From contig NZ_BSSA01000016.1 in the NCBI RefSeq assembly GCF_030268885.1, positions 124,001-188,000 on the forward strand: a DNA stretch of 64,000 bases, in the 5' to 3' direction. This stretch comes from Kitasatospora phosalacinea (GTDB taxonomy: Bacteria > Actinomycetota > Actinomycetes > Streptomycetales > Streptomycetaceae). The translations under genes were made by a program, and so were the position numbers. Of the stretch, positions 59,606 through 64,000 are shown one piece after another; position 1 is the stretch's first letter, and each line of letters starts with the position of its first letter. Below the pieces are notes generated by a model. That model ran no database searches, was not told where the DNA came from, and saw only the letters and a program-made list of their open reading frames with translations.

Positions 59606-61519
59606 GTGGCCGGTCGGATCAGGGACGAGGATGTGCAGGCGGTGCGTGCCGCCCTGCCGATCGACGCCGTGGTCGGCGACTACGTGCAACTGGCGGCCGG
59701 GGGCGGCGCGCAGCTGAAGGGCGTCTGCCCGTTCCACGACGAGAAGTCGGCCTCCTTCTACGTGCACCCCGGCAAGGGCGTCTTCCACTGCTTCGGCTGC
59801 GGCGAGTCCGGTGACACGATCACCTTCCTGATGAAGATCGAGCACTGCTCGTTCGCGGAGGCGGTCGAGCGGATGGCCGCCCAGGCGGGCATCACCCTGC
59901 GCTACGAGGAGGGCGGCTACAGCCCGCGGCACCAGCAGGGCGAGCGGACCAGGCTGGTCGAGGCGCACAAGGTGGCCGCCGCCTGGTTCCAGGAGCAACT
60001 GGCCACGCCCGAGGCGGAGATCGGCCGCCGCTTCCTGGCCGAGCGGGGCTTCGACGAGGCCGCGGCCAAGCACTTCGGGGTGGGGTACGCCCCGGTCGGC
60101 TGGGAGCACCTGGTGCGCTTCCTGCGCGGCCGCGGCTTCACGGACAAGGAGATCTCGGTCGGCGGCCTGGCCTCGCAGGGCCAGCGCGGCGGCCTGATCG
60201 ACCGCTTCCGGGGCCGCCTGGTCTGGCCGATCCGGGACAGCGCGGGCGACGTGGTGGGCTTCGGCGCACGCCGCCTGCGCGAGGACGACAACGGCCCCAA
60301 GTACCTGAACACCCCCGAGACGCCGATCTACAAGAAGTCGAACGTCCTGTACGGCATCGACCTGGCCCGCAAGGAGATCGCCAAGTCCGGCCGGGCGGTG
60401 GTGGTCGAGGGCTACACCGACGTGATGGCCTGCCACCTGGCGGGCGTCACCACGGCGGTGGCCACCTGCGGCACCGCCTTCGGCGAGGACCACATCAAGA
60501 TCATCCGTCGGCTGCTGATGGACACCTCCACCTACCGCGGCGAGACGGTCTTCACCTTCGACGGCGACGCCGCGGGCCAGAAGGCCGCCCTGCGCGCCTT
60601 CGAGGACGACCAGAAGTTCGCCGCCCGCACCTCCATCGCCATCACCCCGGGCGGCATGGACCCGTGCGAACTGCGCCTGGCCCAGGGCGACGAGGCGGTC
60701 CGCGCCCTGGTGGACAACCCCGTCCCGCTGTTCGAGTTCGCGCTCCGCTCGGCCGTCGCCCGGCACCGGGTGGACACCGCGGAGGGCCGGGCCGCCGCCC
60801 TGGAGGAGGCCGCCGGGATCATCGTCAAGATCAAGGACCGCTCGATCCAGCACGAGTACGCCGTCCAACTGGCCGGCATGGTCGGCATCCTGGACGAGCG
60901 CTTCGTGGTCAACCGGATCGCCCAGCTCGCCCGCTGGCAGCGCGAGAACCAGCAGAACGGCCAGCAGCGCACGCTGCGCCGCCCGGACGCCGCCCAGCCC
61001 GCCCGCCCGGTCCGCCCCGAGCGGCCCGCCTTCCGGCTCAACCCGCGCGACCCGGCCCAGTTCGTCGAACGCGAACTGCTCAAGCTCGCCCTCCAGCACC
61101 CCGACCTGGTCAGCCCGGCCTTCGACCAGTACGGCGAGGACGAGTTCCCCACCCCGCCGTACCGCGCCGTCCGCCGCGCCATCGGCCGGGCCGGCGGCAC
61201 CGCGTACGGCGCGGGCCTGCCCGACTTCACCGCCGCCGTCCGCGAGGCCAGCCCGGACGACCAGGTGCGCGGCCTGGTCACCGAGCTGACCGTCGAGCCG
61301 ATCCGCTCCCGCCGCAAGGCCGACCAGGTCTACGCGGGGGAGTTCCTGGTCAAGCTGCGGCTGCAGGCCGTGGACCGGCGGATCGACGAGGTCCGCGCCC
61401 ACCTGCGCCGCCTCGGCGACCGCGCCACCGCCGAGGAGCTGCACCCCGTCCAGAGCGAGCTGTGGGCCCTGCAGCAGTACGGCCAGCAGCTCCGCTCCCG
61501 CGGCGCCGCCGCGCTCTGA
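59606..61519 (+). CDS. dnaG: DNA primase
   Basis: A 637-residue primase that makes RNA primers for replication. The N-terminal zinc domain has GVCPFHDEKSASFYVHPGKGVFHCFGCGESG (Cys-His-Cys-Cys, about residues 38-69). The catalytic core has the TOPRIM motifs VVVEGYTDVMACHLAGV (Glu, about 268) and FTFDGDAAGQKAALRAF (about 313). The last 130 residues are the helicase-binding domain. GTG follows a -10 box at leaderless distance. The sigma-factor gene follows after 161 nt. Confidence 0.96.
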   Translation: MAGRIRDEDVQAVRAALPIDAVVGDYVQLAAGGGAQLKGVCPFHDEKSASFYVHPGKGVFHCFGCGESGDTITFLMKIEHCSFAEAVERMAAQAGITLRYEEGGYSPRHQQGERTRLVEAHKVAAAWFQEQLATPEAEIGRRFLAERGFDEAAAKHFGVGYAPVGWEHLVRFLRGRGFTDKEISVGGLASQGQRGGLIDRFRGRLVWPIRDSAGDVVGFGARRLREDDNGPKYLNTPETPIYKKSNVLYGIDLARKEIAKSGRAVVVEGYTDVMACHLAGVTTAVATCGTAFGEDHIKIIRRLLMDTSTYRGETVFTFDGDAAGQKAALRAFEDDQKFAARTSIAITPGGMDPCELRLAQGDEAVRALVDNPVPLFEFALRSAVARHRVDTAEGRAAALEEAAGIIVKIKDRSIQHEYAVQLAGMVGILDERFVVNRIAQLARWQRENQQNGQQRTLRRPDAAQPARPVRPERPAFRLNPRDPAQFVERELLKLALQHPDLVSPAFDQYGEDEFPTPPYRAVRRAIGRAGGTAYGAGLPDFTAAVREASPDDQVRGLVTELTVEPIRSRRKADQVYAGEFLVKLRLQAVDRRIDEVRAHLRRLGDRATAEELHPVQSELWALQQYGQQLRSRGAAAL

Positions 61520-61680
61520 CGGTCGGTCGGTCCGGCCCGCCCGCGCGGCACCCGGCCCGCCGGGCGGTGCCTTCCGGCGACCTCGGGGCCGCTCGCAGGT
61601 GCCCGGGCCCACCGGGCTGGGTATCCCCTCGGGTGTGGCGCGGCACCCCCAGGCCGCGCGCGGCCCCTGGAGGGATGCCC

Positions 61681-62820
61681 GTGGAGCTTTCCGTCGCCCG
61701 CCCGCCCCAGACCACCCCCGCCCGGGGCGCCGCGATCCCGCCCCAGTCCGGCCCGTCCCGCCCCGAGCACCCCGCCACCGACACCGCCCCCGCGGCCGAG
61801 GAGGAGCCGACCGCCGAAGGGCCGACCGACGGGGATCCGGCGGCCGGGGAGCCGACCGCCGAGGAGCTGGCCGACGAGCCGCCGGAGCCCGCGCTCGACG
61901 AGGGCACCGGCCCGGCCGCGGACCTGCTGCGCCAGTACCTGCGGGAGATCGGCCGGATCCGGCTGCTGACCGCGGTCGAGGAGGTGGAACTGGCCCGCGC
62001 CATCGAGGCCGGCCTGTTCGCGGAGGAGGCGCTGGATCGCCTCCCGGACGCCGACGAGCGCCTGCTCGGCGACCTGGACCGGCTGGTGGTGCTCGGCCGG
62101 ATCGCCAAGCGCCGCCTGATCGAGGCCAACCTGCGGCTGGTGGTCTCGGTCGCCAAGCGCTACGTCGGGCGCGGCCTGACCCTGCTCGACCTGGTCCAGG
62201 AGGGCAACCTGGGCCTGATCCGGGCGGTGGAGAAGTTCGACTACGCGCGCGGCTACAAGTTCTCCACCTACGCGACCTGGTGGATACGCCAGGCGATGAG
62301 CCGCGCCCTGGCCGACCAGGCCCGCACCATCCGGGTGCCGGTGCACGTGGTGGAGCTGATCAACCGGGTGCTGCGGGTGCAGCGTGCGCTGCTGCAGGAG
62401 CGCGGCGTCGAGCCGACCGCCGCCGAGGTCGGCGAGGCGCTGCAACTGTCGCCGGAGCGGGTCCGGGAGGTCCTCAAACTGGCCCAGGAGCCGGTCTCGC
62501 TGCACACCCCGGTCGGCGAGGAGGACGACGTCGCCCTCGGCGACCTGATCGAGGACGCCGACGCCGCCTCACCGGCCGAGAGCGCCGCCTTCCTGCTGCT
62601 GCGCGAGCACCTGGAAGCGGTGCTGGCCACCCTCGGCGAGCGCGAGCGCCAGGTGGTCCAGCTCCGCTACGGCCTCGACGACGGCCGCCCCCGCACCCTG
62701 GAGGAGATCGGCCACCTGTTCGGCGTGACCAGGGAGCGGATCCGGCAGATCGAGGCGAAGACCCTCGGCAAGCTCCGCGACCACGCCTTCGCCGACCAGC
62801 TCCGCGGCTACCTCGACTAG
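61681..62820 (+). CDS. hrdA: RNA polymerase sigma factor, principal-type (HrdA-like)
   Basis: A 379-residue group 1/2 sigma-70 factor. After a Pro/Glu-rich N-terminus (1-80) come region 1.2 (GPAADLLRQYLREIGRIRLLTAVEEVELARAIEAG) and region 2 with NLRLVVSVAKRYVGRGLTLLDLVQEGNLGLIRAVEKFDY and YKFSTYATWWIRQAMSRALADQARTIRVPVH. Regions 3 and 4 end with LEEIGHLFGVTRERIRQIEAKTLGKLR. There is no long region 1.1, so it is an alternative principal-like factor rather than HrdB; adjacency to dnaG fits HrdA. GTG 61681 is preferred to ATG 61675 because GGAGGG lies 6 nt before GTG but abuts ATG. Confidence 0.88.
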   Translation: MELSVARPPQTTPARGAAIPPQSGPSRPEHPATDTAPAAEEEPTAEGPTDGDPAAGEPTAEELADEPPEPALDEGTGPAADLLRQYLREIGRIRLLTAVEEVELARAIEAGLFAEEALDRLPDADERLLGDLDRLVVLGRIAKRRLIEANLRLVVSVAKRYVGRGLTLLDLVQEGNLGLIRAVEKFDYARGYKFSTYATWWIRQAMSRALADQARTIRVPVHVVELINRVLRVQRALLQERGVEPTAAEVGEALQLSPERVREVLKLAQEPVSLHTPVGEEDDVALGDLIEDADAASPAESAAFLLLREHLEAVLATLGERERQVVQLRYGLDDGRPRTLEEIGHLFGVTRERIRQIEAKTLGKLRDHAFADQLRGYLD

Positions 62821-62854
62821 GGGTGCTCCGGCGGCCCCGACCCGCTCCGCCGAC

Positions 62855-64000
62855 TCAGTGGTGGAACCCGCTGCGCTGCGGCATCCCCAGCTCGCTGAGC
62901 GGCGCGGGCTGGCGCTCCAGCTCGGGCAGCAGCCGCCGCAGGTCGGCCAGCAGCAGGTCCGCCAGGTCCCGGGTGAACCCGTTGCGGCACACCACCCGCA
63001 GCACCGCCAGGTCGGTCCGCCCCTCCGGGAAGGTGTACGCGGGCACCTGCCAGCCGCGTTCGCGCAGCCGCCGGGAGACGTCGAACACGTCGAACGGGCA
63101 GTCCTCGGCGGTGGTGAACGCGAACACCGGCAGTTCGTCTCCCCTGGTGATCAGCCGGAACGGCCCGAGCTTCTCGATCTCCGCCGCCAGGTAGCCGGCG
63201 ACGTCCCGGCAGGCCTGCTGGATCGCGTGGTACCCGGCGAACCCGAGCCGCAGGAAGGCGTAGTACTGGGCGACCACCTCCGAGCCCGGCCGGGAGAAGT
63301 TCAGCGCGAAGGTCGGCATCTCGCCGCCCAGGTAGTTGACCCGGAACACCAGTTCCTCGGGCAGCGCCTCGCCGTCCCGCCACAGCGCCCAGCCGACGCC
63401 CGGGTACACCAGGCCGTACTTGTGGCCGCTGGTGTTGATCGAGGCCACCCGGGGCAGCCGGAAGTCCCACACCAGGTCCGGGTCCAGGAACGGCGCGACC
63501 ATGCCGCCCGAGGCCCCGTCCACGTGCACCGGCACGTCCAGGCCGGTGCGCTGCTGGAAGGCGTCGAGGGCGGCGCAGATCTCGGCGATCGGCTCGTAGG
63601 AGCCGTCGAAGGTGGAGCCGAGGATGCCGACCACGCCGATGGTGTTCTCGTCACAGTGCGCCACCGCCTGCTCCGCGTCGAGGTGGAAGCGCTCGCCCTC
63701 CATCGGGACGAGCCGCGCCTCGACCTCCCAGAAGTTGCAGAACTTCTCCCAGCAGACCTGCACGTTGACGCCCATCACCAGGTTCGGCCGCGCCCCGGCC
63801 GCGTACCGGTCGGCGTTGCGGGCCATCCAGCGCCGCTTGAGCGCCATCCCGGCGAGCATGCAGGCCTCGCTGGAGCCGGTGGTCGAGCAGCCGACCGCGG
63901 CGGCGGGGTCGGGCGCGTGCCACAGGTCGGCCAGGATCGCCACGCAGCGCCGCTCCAGTTCGGCGGTCTGCGGGTACTCGTCCTTGTCGATCATGTTCTT
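62855..64000 (-). CDS. gadB: Glutamate decarboxylase (N-terminus outside the window)
   Basis: A PLP enzyme that converts glutamate to GABA and consumes a proton. The visible 381 residues begin inside the protein (MIDKDEYPQTAELERRCVAILADLWHAP) and match GadA/GadB throughout: TTGSSEACMLAGMALKRRW, DENTIGVVGILGSTFDGSYE, HVDGASGGMVAPF, the PLP lysine in INTSGHKYGLVYPGVGW, and LPEELVFRVNYLGGEMPTFALNFSRP. The frame is open to the window edge, so the start lies beyond 64000. It ends convergently with the sigma-factor gene, with 34 nt between the two stops. Confidence 0.93.
   Translation of the reverse strand, partial: KNMIDKDEYPQTAELERRCVAILADLWHAPDPAAAVGCSTTGSSEACMLAGMALKRRWMARNADRYAAGARPNLVMGVNVQVCWEKFCNFWEVEARLVPMEGERFHLDAEQAVAHCDENTIGVVGILGSTFDGSYEPIAEICAALDAFQQRTGLDVPVHVDGASGGMVAPFLDPDLVWDFRLPRVASINTSGHKYGLVYPGVGWALWRDGEALPEELVFRVNYLGGEMPTFALNFSRPGSEVVAQYYAFLRLGFAGYHAIQQACRDVAGYLAAEIEKLGPFRLITRGDELPVFAFTTAEDCPFDVFDVSRRLRERGWQVPAYTFPEGRTDLAVLRVVCRNGFTRDLADLLLADLRRLLPELERQPAPLSELGMPQRSGFHH

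Overview
This window is a high-G+C actinomycete chromosome segment, most likely from the Streptomycetaceae (Streptomyces or Kitasatospora). The evidence is the codon use, the gene order (hrcA-dnaJ-rsmE, phoH-ybeY-CBS protein-era, leuA, recO-uppS-zur-znu-glyS, dusB, ppdK, nirBD, dgt-dnaG-sigma factor), GTG and TTG starts, many ATGA/GTGA stop-start overlaps, and promoters whose -10 box lies 6-10 nt before the start codon. It is core chromosome. I see no insertion sequence, prophage, CRISPR array, rRNA, tRNA or large biosynthetic cluster.

Layout. 1-5.2 kb: htpX-pspAB envelope-stress pair on the minus strand, then the heat-shock genes hrcA-dnaJ behind a perfect CIRCE operator, then rsmE. 5.2-8.6 kb: a dispersed inverted repeat and a tricorn-type S41 protease. 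8.7-11.5 kb: a compact four-gene accessory cassette. It encodes a small type VII (ESX)-like secreted protein, a WXG-like protein with a C39-like cysteine peptidase domain, an unknown 136-residue protein and a membrane-anchored protein resembling chagasin-type (I42) cysteine-protease inhibitors. This is the best candidate in the window for an undescribed system. 11.6-20.5 kb: housekeeping RNA and ribosome genes (HIT, rnz, phoH, ybeY, CNNM/CBS protein, era) with small unknown genes. 20.5-31 kb: emfourin-like inhibitor, leuA with its leader-peptide attenuator, a TerB-like gene, recO-uppS, and the zinc operon znuA-znuC-znuB-zur with two Zur boxes, then glyS.

31-39.8 kb is more lineage-specific. 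It holds an alpha-solenoid protein, a NADAR protein, a coupled pair of unknown genes, a long AT-rich palindrome, and a two-component system coupled to a DUF4097-like protein, ending with dusB. 40-51.4 kb: ppdK, a secreted RNase Sa-like enzyme, a membrane protein and winged-helix regulator behind a symmetric operator, a GNAT acetyltransferase, a PAC2 protein, a lipoprotein esterase and nirBD. 51.4-57.8 kb: a GlnR-like site upstream of nirB, a large HTH/Sel1-repeat protein, a CbiX-type chelatase, a heptamer tandem repeat and an MFS exporter with its ArsR-type repressor. 57.9-64 kb: a small membrane protein, dgt, dnaG, a principal-type sigma factor (hrdA-like) and glutamate decarboxylase, cut by the window end.

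Several units are wired by visible DNA sites: heat shock (CIRCE), zinc (Zur boxes), leucine (leader peptide with rare Leu codons plus hairpin), probable nitrogen control of nitrite reduction (GlnR-like repeats) and local repressors with inverted-repeat operators. nirBD and the nearby chelatase form a likely nitrite reduction/siroheme supply set.
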